From Wurfbainia villosa (lineage: Eukaryota; Streptophyta; Magnoliopsida; Zingiberales; Zingiberaceae): DNA of 64,000 bases. The notes under the pieces are model-generated. The model had not been told where the DNA came from. It was given only the letters and a program-made list of their open reading frames with translations, and searched no databases. The position numbers and the translations under genes were made by a program. Positions 9,754 through 22,510 of this stretch are shown in pieces. Numbering within the stretch: the first letter of the stretch is position 1; every line of letters begins with the position of its first letter. Location: assembly GCA_025175895.1 (NCBI GenBank), contig CM045993.1, forward strand, positions 58,780,621-58,844,620, written 5' to 3'.

Positions 9754-11306
9754 TGTTGGTGCAATCGACCCAGGTCATGATTGACCAGACTCGAGTTGGG
9801 CTCGAGTAGTGTTTTAATGTTTGACAATAGTTTGGGAAGATTGTTTGGTGCAATTGACCTGGATCATGATTGACCGGACTCGAGTTTGACTCGAGTAATA
9901 TTTTGATGTTTGACGATGGTTTGACCATTGTTTGACTATATGGTTGACACAGGGTTGACCATATGATGGAAAGTCCAAGCATGGGTCTTGGCAAGGGAAA
10001 GTCCAAGCTTGAGTCTTGGCAAGGGAAAGTCCAAGCTTGAGTCTTGGCAAATGGAAAATCTAACATGGATTGGCAAGGGAAGTCGAAGGGGTGATATTGG
10101 CGGCATAAAGTCCAAGGGTGGAGTCTTAGCAGCATAAGTCCAATGTTGGCAGCATAAAGTCCAAGCGAGAGTCTTGGCAGCGTAAGCCCAATGTGCCTTG
10201 GCGGTGTAGACCACGTTAGCATGACAATAGATGATGAAAGCACCTGAAGGCTAGCGTATGGATGAATAAGTCATGGATGACTTGGAGAAATCCGATAGGC
10301 GTGAGGCTGACGGAGGTGGCTAGAAGGCTTAGGTCTAGGCTAAGGGTGGTCTAGAAAGTATGAGGACATCATACTTGGAGTTAAACCTCATGTTTTAGGT
10401 TTGTCAATCGACTGAGATTATGGACTAATCGACTGGTCAAGTGTTTTGACACTTGGCAGCCGAGTCGACTTGTATCAGTCAATTGAGATTATGATCAGTC
10501 GACTGATGTTCAACTATAGGAAATGTCCTAACGATCATTTGCCGGCATTAGGCGATCGATGGCGATCGATCGTATTATGAGCGATTGGTGATGGTCGATG
10601 TCGACGAAATAGAAGTTTCCAGAGTCGACTGTTAGGGTTTAACAGTCGAGAGATGACTCTAACAGTTGACTGATGTGCATGATCAGTCGACTGATGGTAT
10701 ATCAGTTGGAACTTATCCAACGTGGCTTGGGTCGTTGTGAGACAATGGCTATAGAAGCAGTCAACTGATGGTCGCGATCAGTCGGCTGCTAAGCGAAATC
10801 CAGCTCGAATGCAAGTTATAAAAGCAGCTCGTGGAGATGGATTTTGGCATCGGTTTCTACAACAATTTGGGGTGATTTCCTGGTCCATTTCAAGGTCTCC
10901 AAGTACAGCTCAAGCAACCAAATAAGCAAGCTTCCAAAAGATCATTTGTAAAGTGTTCTCTGCATTCTTTTGTGTATTTCACTTTGTATTAGCTTGTATT
11001 TGATTCTTATTGTTGTAAGAGGGTTCTCCGCCTCCGACTTGTTGTCGATAAGAAGTATTTTGATTAGTGGTGTTGTTCGCATCGCTAGAGCTCGTTTGAG
11101 CTCAATCCGTGAAGTAGGAACCCTAAGATTCCGAACCACGTTATATCGCTTATGTATTTTATGTGATTGTGTATTCATCTTCATAGTTGTATTGTGTTTC
11201 ATATTTCTGTTGTGCTAACAAATTTTGTAGAAACAAATACGATCGAAATCCATCGACAAGCAAACTCGCTATTCACCCCACTCTAGCGGTCATCACGGTC
11301 TCTAAA
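9754..11306 (+). repeat. 5' LTR of element B
   Basis: Starts TGTTGGTGCAATCGACCC; a second copy of the start (TGTTTGGTGCAATTGACC) lies 88 bp downstream at 9842. From about 9960 to 10190 it carries a run of GTCCAAG...CTTGGCA units. GTCGACT-type inverted repeats occupy 10405-10790, just upstream of TATAAAAG at 10817-10824. A GATCG-rich patch at 10545-10600 has no counterpart in the 3' LTR. The LTR ends near 11306, two bases before the primer site. Confidence 0.88.
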
Positions 11307-11308
11307 AT

Positions 11309-11320
11309 TGGTATCAGAGC
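11309..11320 (+). other. Primer binding site of element B
   Basis: TGGTATCAGAGC, initiator-Met tRNA type. Confidence 0.9.
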
Positions 11321-11372
11321 TAGGAGCTCTTCACCGGCTTCACATCCGAGGGAGCGCACTAGAGGGAACAAG

Positions 11373-13072
11373 ATGGAGTTTGAATAAAAATTAGGATGGG
11401 ACATCAACACACTGCCACCATATGACCAAGAAGATTTTCCGGCATGGAGGGCGAGAATGGAGACATTCTTGATAATGGACATAGAAGATTGGTTCATTAT
11501 CATGGAAGGTTTTGAACCCCCTAGGGATAAGAAGGGAGATGTCTTGAAATTGAAGAAGTGAATCTAATAGCAACGCCTAAAGTTCAAGACCGAAGTCAAA
11601 GTAACAAAACTTTTAGAAGATTTGATACCTAATGATATTTTGTCTAGACTAGGTGAATATTAATATGCCAAGGAGCTTTGGGGCAAATTGGCAAAGTTCC
11701 ATGAAGGTCCATCACCGGCTCATGAAGGAGAGGAGGAGTCCGAGGAGGAGTGCTCATCCTCTCAAGCTCAAGAAGAAGCAAGAACATCTTCATCCCAAGA
11801 GCTTGAGGATTCGAAGGTTGATAGGGAATCAACGTCCGGATCGGAAGAGGTTGGAGAAGTGGAAGAGGCCTCCACCTCTAGGATTGAGGGGGAGGAGAGA
11901 CCATCCATTCCAGATCATCAAGAAGAAGCTTCTACTTCCGGTCAAGAAGAAGAACAAGCCCAAACTTCCACCATTGACCTAGGTAACTCAAACACATTAA
12001 TTCAAAATAAAAATTACATTATGTGTTTTGAGTGTAGGGAATATGGGCACTATAAAAGCAAGTGCCCCAAGAAAGTCAAAAAAGTCAACCAGCACCAAAA
12101 TCTCAAGAAAAGGCCAAGGATGTCGGTCCCCCAACCATTAAGAGCAAGGAGCACTTGGTGTGCTTCAAGTGCCACCAAAGAGAGCATTATAGGAGTCAAT
12201 GCCCTAGGGGGAAGAAGAAGACTCAAGAGGGAGTGTCACATGTAGGGGGAGCTAAGGCAAACCCCAAGGTAACATTTAAGTATGCTTCTACTTCAATTAA
12301 TAGTCAAAAGTATGCTAGAAGTAATCTTGATATTTATCATAAAGAGCATGCTAGAAATAGTAAACTTTATTGTTTAAGTGCAAAGTCTTGTCATTTTAGG
12401 AATAAGGAGAAATTTAGGACTAATATCCCTGAAACAATTTCACCTAAGGTAAGTATTTGGAAAATAGAAGACTATCTAGGTTTTAATCCAAAGAATTCTA
12501 GACATATGCTTAGGAAGGGCAAAAATGATCAAATAAACAATGGGCCCACCAAATTAGAGAAATTAGAGTTAGAAAATCAAGTCTTGAGATCAAGGCTTAA
12601 GAAAATGAAAAAGACCCTTGAAAAGATGCAACATCAAATTAAAGGGTCAAATTGCCAAAATCTAGGGTCTAGGAGTCAAAGTCAAAGGCCTAGGAAATAA
12701 GAACCCTCAAGGAGCAAGAAAGGTTTGGGTCACAAACCTAAGCCCAAGAAGACTTATCATAATGTTCCATTCGATTATGAAACTAAACCTAGGTCTAGGA
12801 AGGTCATGGTTACTAGGGAAGTCATCCCTAAGGGTAACCAAGGTGTGTGTCTAGTGGCTAGGGTTTCGAAGAAACCTAGGGAGACCACTAAAAAGATTAC
12901 AAGGGGAGTCACCCCTAGAGCTAACCTAGGCAAGACCATAATGACCAAGGCTACTAAGCCTAGAAGGGTCATTAGGAGGGTATCTAGGGAGGTCATCCCT
13001 AAGGAATACCTAGTAAACCCAAGGAGCTCAAATATGTTTCGGATTCCTAGGAGTGTGATCGATTCACGCTAA
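11373..13072 (+). pseudogene. gag: Element B gag, degenerate copia-type
   Basis: The ATG at 11373 opens MEFE and is followed at once by a stop. The same frame gives IEDWFIIMEGFEPPRDKKG, then several stops around 11562-11662. From 11688 it reads KELWGKLAKFHEGP and an acidic Ser/Glu linker. Both zinc knuckles keep their ligands: CFECREYGHYKSKC near 12020 and CFKCHQREHYRSQC near 12160. The second is in another frame, so a frameshift lies near 12075-12090. A predicted coiled coil (LEKLELENQVLRSRLKKMKK) follows near 12560-12640, then basic repeats PRSRKVMVTREVIP and PRRVIRRVSREVIP. The end, KEYLVNPRSSN...RIPRSVIDSR, is at 13072, the position that precedes protease in complete copia polyproteins. 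Clearly a pseudogene. Confidence 0.85.
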
Positions 13073-14901
13073 ATGGGTTAGGGTGTGCCAACTTTAATTG
13101 GATGGGTAGTTAACCTAACCATGGTAAAGGTGGCACCTTAGGTCATTTTCAAGATTATGGATACCTTGGAAATTGGTTTGAATTAATATTCTAAAGAATT
13201 TTAGGATGTACCAATATTATCTTAAGAATTATGAAAAATCAATCAAATTGGCACAAACTAGGTCTAGAGGTCATGGTGTGCCATTTTGGGTTTTTGGCAT
13301 ACTTTGAGGATAAGTGACATTAAGGAAAAATTGGATTTAATTCTAGAAATGACAATTTGGGCTTAACACTTAGGTATTTAATACCTTAGTATTTTACAAT
13401 TCTCATGCTTTGTTTGTCTTGCCATGTCATGAGATCATGTTTCTTTTAATCATATAAAATGTCATGATTATGATTAAAACTTTTTATGTCATGTATGCTT
13501 AAGTTATATCATATGTCATGACATCATGATCATTGACCATGTTTATTTATGTTATCATTTATGTCATGATGATTCATGCATTAATAAAACTGATTTAAGG
13601 ACAATGGTATGATTTGAAGTCCCATCTATAAGTGAGTCAAATAGAGTTGCCTAGAAAATGCATGAAGTCATAATAATCCTAATTCCACATCTCACAATTA
13701 CATTGACTTGTGTGTGTTTTATACACCTTAGATACATGTGAGATGTTAGGAAAATGAGTTAAGGTCAAGGTGCATAGATATTGCATCTAGATGAACTTTA
13801 ACTTATTTCAATCATAAATATAAATCATGAGGAAAGCTAATATACAAGTCATGTACATCTAGCCCATAGTCCATGGTTCAAAATAGGTTTTCAAAACTAT
13901 TTTAAAATCCTTTTAGAAAACCTTAGTAAAGTCTATCTTTTGATAGCAATCACCATTGAAGAAATTGATACAAAGTAGATCAAAAACATTAAAATTTTAA
14001 TGGTTTTTGAACTTTGTATCAATCTCTTATTTTAATGGGTATTTTATTTTCAAACTATTTTTCACCCATTATATTCCATGTAAGTAATGTGCATAGGAAG
14101 TTTCAAAATTTTCAAAATACGTATATTTACTTATGCATTTTCAAATTTCATTTTCTGAAAACTTGATTTCTAAAAATCAGGGATCAGTCGACTCTTACAG
14201 TATATCAGTCAACTGATGATGTTATCAGTCGACTGTTATAAGGAAGAGTCGACTTATGGGTTGATTTCGGGTAAACAAGGATGTTTAGCCCATGTTTCAG
14301 GTAGGTTAGGCTACCCTAATTCCTCCTAACCCTAGGATATGCTTTAGAAAACATTAGAAAGGGTGAAAATCCATTAGATATGGATTAGGAGAATTATTTA
14401 GGGTGTGTATCAACTTGAAGGTTTGTGAGAGTTCATGTTTGAAATTTTGCCCTTAATTTTGATGGTTTAGTATTCCTATAGGCTTAGGGACTCTCCAAGG
14501 ACATTGTTGGTGCAATGGTCAAGGGAGAGCAAGTCTTTAGGGGGAGGTATCCATCATGGGATGATGAATGTGTTCTTCCTCATGAGAGGGAGAAATGAGA
14601 ATGTAAGATGCCCAATTTGAAAATTGGGAGAGTTTATAGGAAGCCTCTCTTAAGTGATATGAGACTTGTCACTAAGAAGAGTTAAGGTATCCTAGATGTT
14701 TTTAGACCAAGAGGGAGATTGTAAGATCACATTGGGATATGAGACATTGACACTCTTGGAAAGAACCTTTTTGATGTATGTCAAAAAGGGGGAGAATTAA
14801 CATGGGAGAATTAATGGGATTACCAATTTGAAAGAATTGGTAAGGAGATTTGAGTTAGGTGGCCTAACTCAATGTTTTGTTTGTGGTTTTTCTCAAACAT
14901 C
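13073..14901 (+). other. Element B 3' non-coding region
   Basis: AT-rich, no ORF over 60 aa. CAGTCGACT-type words cluster at 14180-14260, and G-rich purine tracts occur near 14540, 14585, 14711 and 14784. The same order of landmarks is found, inverted, in element C. Confidence 0.8.
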
Positions 14902-14915
14902 AAAAATGGGGAGAT
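14902..14915 (+). other. Polypurine tract of element B
   Basis: AAAAATGGGGAGAT directly before the 3' LTR. Confidence 0.75.
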
Positions 14916-16414
14916 TTTTGGTGCAATCGACCCAGGTGATGATTGACCAGACTCGAGTAGTGTTTTGATGTTTGACAATGGTTTGAGAAGATTATTTGGT
15001 GCAATCGCCCTGAGTCATGATTGACCGGACTCGAGTTTGATTAGAGTGGTATTTTGATGTTTGACGATGGTTTGACCATTGTTTGACTATATGGTTGACA
15101 TGGAGTTGACCATATGATGGAAAGTCTAAGCATGGATCTTGGCAAAGGAAAGTCCAAGCTTGAGTCTTGGCAAATGAAAAATATAACATGGGTTGGAAAG
15201 GGAAGTCCAAGGGATGATATTGGCGGTGTAAATTCCAAGGGTGGAGTCTTAGCAGCATAAGTCCAATGGTTGCCGACGTAAAGTCTAAGCGGGAGTCTTG
15301 GCAGCGTAAGCCCAATGTGCCTTGGCAGTGTAGACCATGTTGGCATGACAATAGCTGATGGAAGCACCTGAAGGCTAGCATATGGATGAACAAGTCATGG
15401 ATGACTTGGAGGGATCCGATAGGCGTGAGACTGACGGAGGTGGCTAGAAGGCTTAGGTCTAGGCTAAGGGTGGTCTAGCAAGTATGAGGACATCATACTT
15501 GAGGTTAAACCTCATGTTTGAAGTTTGTCAGTCGACTGGGGTTATGGACCAGTCAACTAGTCAAGTGTTTTGACACTTGATAACTGAGTCGACTTGCATC
15601 AGTCGACTGGGACTATGATCAGTCGACTGATGAGAGTCGACTAGTGTTCGACTGTAGGAAATGGCTTGGCATTCAACTGATTGCCTAATCAGTCGACTGC
15701 TATGGTTGGAAGTTGACTGATGGTCGATGTCTTGGATACAGAAGTTTCAGAGTCAACTGTTAGAGTTTGACAGAGTAGTGATGACTCTAACAGTCGACTG
15801 ATGGTCTATCCATTGGAACTTATCCAACGTAGCTCGGGCCATTGTGAGACAATGACTATAGGAGCAGTCAACAGATGGTCATGATCAGTCGACTATTAGG
15901 TGAAATCCAACTCGAATGTAGGTTATAAAAGCAGCTCGTGGAGATGGATTTTGGCATCGATTTCTAGACTGATTTGGGGTTATTTGCTGGTGCATTTCAG
16001 GGTCTCTAAGTGCAGCTCAAGCAACCAAACAAACAAGCTTCCAAAAGATCATTTGTAAAGTGTTCTTTGCATTCCTTTGTGTATTTCACTTTGTATTAGC
16101 TTGTATTTGATTCTTATTATTGTAAGAGGTTTCTCCACCTCCGACTTGTTGTCGAGAAGGAGTATTTTGATTAGTGGTGTTGTTCGCATCGCTATAGCTT
16201 GTTTGAGCTCAATTCGTAGAGTAGGAACCCTAAGGTTCCGAACCACATTATATCGCTTGCATATTTTGTGTGATTGTGTATTCGTCTTCATAGTTGTATT
16301 GTGTTTTATATTTCTGCTGTGCTAACAAGTTTTGTAGAAACGAATACGATCGAAATCCATCGACAAGCAAACTCACTATTCAACCCCCCTCTAGCGGTCA
16401 TCACGGTCTCTACA
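14916..16414 (+). repeat. 3' LTR of element B
   Basis: Starts TTTTGGTGCAATCGACCC (first bases diverged from TGTTGG) and ends TCTCTACA. It has the same modules as the 5' LTR: duplicated start, GTCCAAG/CTTGG run, GTCGACT inverted repeats at 15520-15900 and TATAAAAG at 15924-15931. Where the 5' LTR has a GATCG-rich patch, this copy has ordinary AATCAGTCGACTGC sequence (about 15680-15720). Confidence 0.88.
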
Positions 16415-16419
16415 AAAAC

Positions 16420-16499
16420 TATGCCTAATAAGGAGTCTACCATGTACCCTTTACATGATTCCTTTAAACCACTGTTCACAGGTCTTCGGTGCCAAGAAT
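16420..16499 (-). repeat. Element E LTR, segment 2 of 3
   Basis: An 80-bp remnant between the end of B (plus its target duplication) and the start of C. It belongs to the LTR split by both insertions. Confidence 0.55.
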
Positions 16500-17840
16500 T
16501 GTTAGTACCTGTATGCCCGCTAGAGGGGGGGGGGGATGAATAGCATTGTCGTCGGTTGTCGGAATTTGATCGCGTGCTTGTCTACAACACTTGTTATACA
16601 CAACAGAATATACAATAATAAAATAAATACAACAAGACAACAAGCACAATACTATAATATAACGTGGTTCGGAACTGTATGATTTCTACTCTACGGATTG
16701 AACTCAAATGAGCTCTAGTGATGCACACACAACAACTAATCAATAACTCCTTCTCAGAACAATCTGGAGGTGGAGAAAATCTCTTACAATGATTCTTACA
16801 ATAATAAGAATGAAATACAAGCAATTACAAATGAAATACAATAAAAGAATGCAAAGAAAACTTTACAATCGATCTTTTGAAAGCTTGCTTGTTTGGTTGC
16901 TTGAGTTGCACTTGGAGACCCCGAATTGCACCAGTAAATCGCCCCAAATCTTCTCAAAGAACAATAGCCAAATCCCTCTCCACGAGATGCTTGTATAACC
17001 TGCATTCGGGCTGAATTTCGCCTAGCAGTCGACTGCTTCTGAAGTCGTTGTATCACAATGACATGAGCCACGTTTGATAAGTTCCAACGGATAGACCATC
17101 AGTCGACTGATCGAGCCATCACTCGACTGCCAAACCCTAGCAGTCAGATCAGGAACCTTATGTGCTCGAAAACTTGACGGCCGATCGGTGATCTCGGATC
17201 GGTCGATCATTGCTCAAACCATCGATCGGCGCCTAATGTTGGCGGATCGAACATCACCAACTCCTATAAGTCGATTGATAACCTCATCCATGAAGTTTTA
17301 ACCCCAAGTATAGTGCCCCCATACTTGCTAGATCACCCTTAGCCTATACCTAAGCCTTCTAGCCACCTTCATCAGTCTCACGCCTATTGGATCCCTCCAA
17401 GTCATCCATTACTTGTTCATCCATACGCTAACCTTCAGGTGCTTCCATCTGCTATTGTCATGCTAATGTGGTCTACACCATCAAGGCACATTGGGCTTAC
17501 GCTGCCAAGACTCCTGCTTGGACTTTACGCCGTCAACCAATGGACTTATGTTGCCAAGACTCCACCCTTGAACTTTACGACGCCAATATTACCCCTTGGA
17601 CTTTCCAATTGCCAAGACTCAAGCTTGGACTTTCCCTTGCCAAGACCCATGCTTGGACTTTCCATGGCAAGTACCCATGATTTGGACTTTTCCTATGACA
17701 ATGGTCAAACCATCTCAAACATCAAACATGACCTGGGTCGATTGCACCAACAATCTCCCCAACACATTGTCAAACATCAAAACACTACTCGAGTCAAACT
17801 TGAGTCTGGTCAATCATGACTTGGGTCGATTGCACCAACA
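16500..17840 (-). repeat. 3' LTR of element C
   Basis: Read on the minus strand it runs from TGTTGGTGCAATCGACCC (17840) to ...CAGGTACTAACA (16500). It is preceded on that strand by the tract CAAAAAGTGGGAGAT. GTCGACT inverted repeats lie at about 17030-17290, with a GATCG-rich patch at 17155-17240. The TATA-like box is TATACAAG near 17010, diverged from TATAAAAG in the partner LTR. Confidence 0.88.
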
Positions 17841-18205
17841 ATCTCCCACTTTTTGATGTTTGACAAAAATCAAACACCTTTGAGTTAGGCCTAAACCCTA
17901 ACTCAAATCTCCTTACCAATTCTTCCAAATTGGTAGTTTCACTTTCTCCCTTTTTTTTACATACATCAAAAAGGTTCTCCCCAAGGAGGTCAATATCTCA
18001 TATCCCAATGAAATCTTACAATCTCTCCCTTGGTCCGAAAAACACCTAGGATGCCTTCACTCTTCCTAGTGATAAGTCACATACCACTTAAGAGAGGCTT
18101 CCTATAAACTCTCTCAATTTCCAAATTGAGCATCTCACATTTCCATTTCTCCCCCTCATGAGGAATAATACATCCATCATCCAATGATGGATACCTCCCC
18201 CTAAA
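17841..18205 (-). other. Element C 3' non-coding region, part 1
   Basis: Inverted counterpart of element B 14540-14915, including the polypurine tract (minus) at 17841-17855 and the words around GGGGGAGGTATCCATCAT. No ORF. It ends at the D insertion. Confidence 0.8.
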
Positions 18206-19439
18206 TGTTAGGGCAATCTCTTGCCATGATAAGGTTTTGATGTGTGTGGCAAAGGGTTTAAGTTAGTTCGTTATGTTGATTTGATATGTGCGTTGAAGTC
18301 ATGCAGGACTTAGTAATTCGGACATGGATCCGTGGCGAGTTTCACATCTCATGACTCGGGCCTTGAGTCGGTGAAGGATAGCTTTGTGGAAGCTGTGCGC
18401 TTGGAGCATCCGAGGGACCGCTGGACGAGGAGCTTGGAGTGAAGCCGGAGGAAGTAGACTTCGAGGAAAGAGACGTGAAGAAGCATTGCAGAGTCTGTGC
18501 CTGATGCTGCCGAGGGACGTGGCTGTGAATGAAGAGAACTTCGAAGGCGAGGGACTCCGAGAGATGAGAGCGAGCGAATGTAACCCGGGAAGGGTAGCTC
18601 TTAGGTGAAACTTGGCCATTTGGACAAGTGTCGGATGAGTTTTCCCGACACCAGTCGACTGCCATGTCATGGCAGTCGACTGCTCTGAGTCGATAGGTCG
18701 ATCGACTGGTATAAGACCATGTTTGGTGCTTGGCGCCGATCGCCATGGATCGGGCAATGATCTTGCCGACATCGATCGACCGCCAAGGGACGACGATCGT
18801 GATGGAACTGCACGGCACGTAATGGAGTCAACCGTTGAGGACTCGACCGATCGAGCATCACCAATCGATGGCAATATTCGGTCGATGCGCGATCGCTGGA
18901 TTGGATGAAATCCAACGTGGTAAGCGACCGTTATTGGGCAACGGCTACAGGACCAGTCGACTGATCGAGGGCATCAGTCGACTGCTCCTGTGTCAACGGG
19001 AAGAAACCCTCTTCCTCTATAAAAAGGAAGGGGATGGGGCTTTGGGAGGCTAATGGTTGAGCTCTAAACTTCTCCCAAAGTGCCATACACGATTCCCTAC
19101 TCTTCTTACTTGCTTTTACTTCAATCTTATTGTAAGAAGAGTGATCTTGATTGTAAAGGTTACCTCCACCTAGCTTGGTGCAAAGGAGAGACCAATAGTG
19201 ATTGGCTTTGAAGGAGTGATTCACCTCGGATGAATTGGGACCGTGGATTAGTGGCGTAGCCGTGAACCACGTTACGACATTGTGTTACCATTGTCTATTT
19301 CTTTTGCTTTGTCTTTATTTGTTTAATTTGCTTGTATTGTTGTTTCCGCTTGTGCTAATCTAATCATAGACGAGCAAATACCATCATCCATTGAAAGAGG
19401 GCTATTCACCCCCTCTAGCCGGCCAATCGATCTCCAACA
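18206..19439 (+). repeat. 5' LTR of element D
   Basis: Runs from TGTTAGGGCAATCTCTTGCC to ...GATCTCCAACA. TATAAAAAG starts at 19018. GTCGACTG words occupy about 18650-18990. The block 18731-18800 is GATCG-rich where the 3' LTR reads GGCAGTCGACTGCC. Confidence 0.93.
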
Positions 19440-19441
19440 AG

Positions 19442-19453
19442 TGGTATCAGAGC
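19442..19453 (+). other. Primer binding site of element D
   Basis: TGGTATCAGAGC two bases after the 5' LTR, initiator-Met tRNA type. Confidence 0.92.
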
Positions 19454-19502
19454 AAGGTTGCTTGTCATCGGACTAACCGCCGCAACAAGCTCTACATAAA
19501 AA

Positions 19503-21227
19503 ATGGCTGGCTCAAACATTCATCCACCGAAGTTTGAAGGAGAATTCGCTTGGTGGAAGAAGCGAATGGAGTTATTCTCCGAAACCAACTTTGAAATATT
19601 ATTAATTATGGAAAACGGTTTCAAGTTGCCTAGGAACGAAGATGGGGAGCCATTGGAGAAATCGAGATGGAGCAAAAGACAAAGAGAGGAGTATTTGGCA
19701 AATTCAAAGGCCAAGCACCACCTCTACAATGTGCTCCCTTAACAAGAAGTAAATAGGATAGGGGAGTGTTCTAGTGCGAAGGAGATGTGGGAGAAGCTAG
19801 TGGAGCTTCATGAAGGCACCTCGGAAGCCAAACTTGCAAGGAGAGACCTCCTCCGCTCCCAACTATCAAATATTAAATTAGAAAAGGGAGAAAAGGTAAC
19901 ATCATTACATTCTAGGTTTAAAGAAATATTAATTGGGCTAACAAGTGTAGGAGAAAAGCTCTCCAACCGGGATATGGTAATGAAGGCCATAGATGCCTTT
20001 CCCCGATCCTCAAAGTGGAGCTCCATGGTGGACTCATTTTATATCTCCAAGAACTTAGAAGTAAGCACCTTGGAGGAATTCTTCTCAACCATGGAGCTTC
20101 ATGAAACAAGACTTGAAGGAATACAAGAAGACCCTAGAATCCAACCTTCAAGGGGAGTAGCATTGATGGCAAATAAGGGGAAGAAGAAGATAGAGATCCC
20201 CTCCTCCTCCGATGATGAAGCATCCTCATCCTCCTCCATGGATAGCACGGAAGAAGCATATATGGTAAGGAGGGTAAGACGTGCTTTAAAAGGTTTTCAT
20301 TTTAATAAATCTAATGATAGGAGGAGAAGACCAAGAGGAAAGGTGATTTGTTACAATTGCCAAGGGGAAGGACATATAAGGGATAATTGTCCTCTCCTAA
20401 ACAAGAGAAAAGAAGAGAGGAAGAAGAAAGAAGAAAAAAAAAAGAAAAAGGAGAGTAAAAAGAAGGAAGAAGAAAAGAAGGCCAAGGAAAAAGGAAAGGC
20501 CATGGCTCTCAAAGCAAAGACATGGGATGATCTTGCTTCCTCATCCTCATCAGAAGAAGAAGAAAATGTCTACTCAAATTTAGCACTAATGGCTTTTGAT
20601 AATTTGGATTTCTCCTCCTCCTCAAATGAAGAATCAAGCACAAGTTGGGAGAGCTCAAATGAAGGGGGAGCCTCCTCTACATCCTCATCCAAAGAAGAGG
20701 ATTTGGTAAGTGAGGTAACAAATCTACCCCCTAAGCAAATTATGTCTATGATTTCTAGCCTCACTAAGGACTTATTTAGAGCCAAGAAAAAGAATAAATG
20801 CATGCTTGAACAAATTAAGGACTTAGAAGAGAAGTTAGAAAAAGCATGCTTAAATGAAAATGAAAATATTTCTTCTTGCCATGATGATGAATGCTCACAT
20901 GAATATATGCCATTTAATGTTCGTGATGCATGTATGGATGAAAATAGGGCTCTAAGGGAAAAGGTAGATTACTTGACAAAAGCCCTAGAAAAATTCACTA
21001 TAGGCTCCAACACATTAAACATGATCATAGGGAGCCAAAGAGCAAGTTTCAACAAGAAAGGCCTAGGATATAAGGAAAAGAAAAATGAAAAGGCCTATAA
21101 ATGCCTAATTGCTAGGGGACAAGATAAGAAGAAAGTAATAGCTAGGAAATGGATTCCTAAGGAGTATCTAGTGAACCCCATAGGCAAGAACTTATTTTGG
21201 GTTCCAAAATCCATTCTTAAGGGTTAG
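19503..21227 (+). pseudogene. gag: Element D gag with one in-frame stop
   Basis: The best-preserved gag in the window: 574 aa if the single TAA at 19740-19742 is ignored. Element I and F family members have Gln there, so a CAA-to-TAA nonsense change is likely. The start MAGSNIHPPKFEGEFAWWKK is conserved in element I. The signature MWEKLVELHEGTSEAK near residue 95 marks copia (UBN2-type) gag. An intact CCHC knuckle CYNCQGEGHIRDNC starts at residue 283. Then come a Lys/Glu run of about 40 residues, Ser/Glu-rich acidic blocks, and two likely coiled coils around residues 415-445 and 475-500. It ends EYLVNPIGKNLFWVPKSILKG, the point before protease in complete elements. Gag would package the element RNA; without pol it would need enzymes from a relative. 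Confidence 0.9.
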
Positions 21228-22510
21228 GATAACCCTAGGGTAGTCAACCATATGGACTTAACCTATATCATATTTTGGTTGACTTAGGATGGCAGAACAA
21301 CATTTTGAAATAGTGTTAGGTGATGATAACGTGCCTATAAATAGTTAATAATGCTTAAATCATGATATTTAATGTAATTGTTACACATGTTTACAATCAT
21401 GATTTACAATTTTGATATTTGGCACATAATCATGAGAAATAGGTGTAAATCATGCCTTAGGTGATATTTGCTAATTATCATCATATAATACCTAATGCAT
21501 GATTATAATTTGATGAAAACATGTATTTCATGATCATAATGTAGAATTAATTGATATATGCCTTTATGATCATGAGGATTGTTAGGTTGATACTTAACCT
21601 TGATAGAATTGCATGAATATAATGGTTAAGTGTATACAAATACCCTCTAGGATACATCTCACACTCACAATAGGCTACTATGATTGAAAACTTAGCATGG
21701 GTGAAATGTTAGGATGATACAAATGTCCACTGATGCCTATGGCATTTAGATGGTCATTTAATGTATCAAAATAGCAATAATAGACCAATCATGGGGAAGA
21801 CTTATGTTTAATTCATAGACATATTGCCCAAAGATCATGGTTGGATATTTCATATGTTTTCAAAACAATTCCTTACTTTAAAATTTATGTATTGATGTTT
21901 TGAAACAATTCAAAGCAAGACTAGGTATTAAAATGGATACTCTCATGATAAAAAACTAGTGGTTTTTAAAGCTTTTGGATTTTTGGAAAATCTTTGAAAA
22001 TATGATGATTTTTCATGAAAAACTATTTTTCATTGATAAATATACTTAAAAGAAATGTGTTCCCCAAATTTCATGATTTTTCGAATTTTTTGGAATTTTT
22101 AATGCATTTCTGAATTTCGGTCCGAAAATCAGGAATTCCTGAAAACCTTGTGCTAGTCGACTGGTAGTCTGAACCAGTCGACTGATGACCTGAAAAACTG
22201 AACAGTGAAGGCCGAATTCAGGTTTTAATCCAATTTTGGGTATTTTCCTTCTATTATACTTGATGCCATGAGTTTATAACTTAGTGTTAATCTTTTTGAT
22301 AATGTCAAAGGGGGAGAAATAATTATGTTTAAGTAAATTGTGATAGGGGGAGAAATTATTAAAATGTGATAGGGGGAGAAATTTGTATGGGGAGTTTCAT
22401 GGATTAAGGGGGAGTTGCATGTTACTATATCATGTTTATGTTTACATGCTTTCTTACCTTAAAATTTATATCAAATATTTTTACCTAACTTAAACGGATT
22501 GCCACACATC
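21228..22510 (+). other. Element D 3' non-coding region
   Basis: AT-rich, no ORF. Two GTCGACTG words lie at 22155-22190. At least four G-rich purine tracts occur at 22304-22410 (AAAGGGGGAGAAA and variants) before the final tract. Confidence 0.85.

Larger units (their letters stand above)
9754..16414 (+). mobile_element. Element B: gag-only copia element
   Basis: A full-length 6.66-kb element with two LTRs, a primer site, a gag pseudogene, 1.8 kb of non-coding sequence and a polypurine tract. Flanking 5-mers are GAAAC (9749-9753) and AAAAC (16415-16419), a target duplication with one mismatch. Protease, integrase, RT and RNase H are absent: after gag ends at 13072, no pol motif appears in any frame before the 3' LTR. 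I infer a non-autonomous element. It interrupts the LTR of element E. Confidence 0.88.

Noticed and set aside
10405..10790. CRISPR-like repeat array of CAGTCGACTG words
   Set aside because: Spacing is irregular, repeats are only 10 bp and degenerate, the context is an LTR of a plant retrotransposon, and no cas genes exist.
17439..17856. Overlapping 70-126-aa frames (also at 9731-10243, 14992-15393 and 28172-28556)
   Set aside because: They repeat in every LTR of this family and come from the GTCCAAG/CTTGG array read in several frames. They begin and end inside LTRs.
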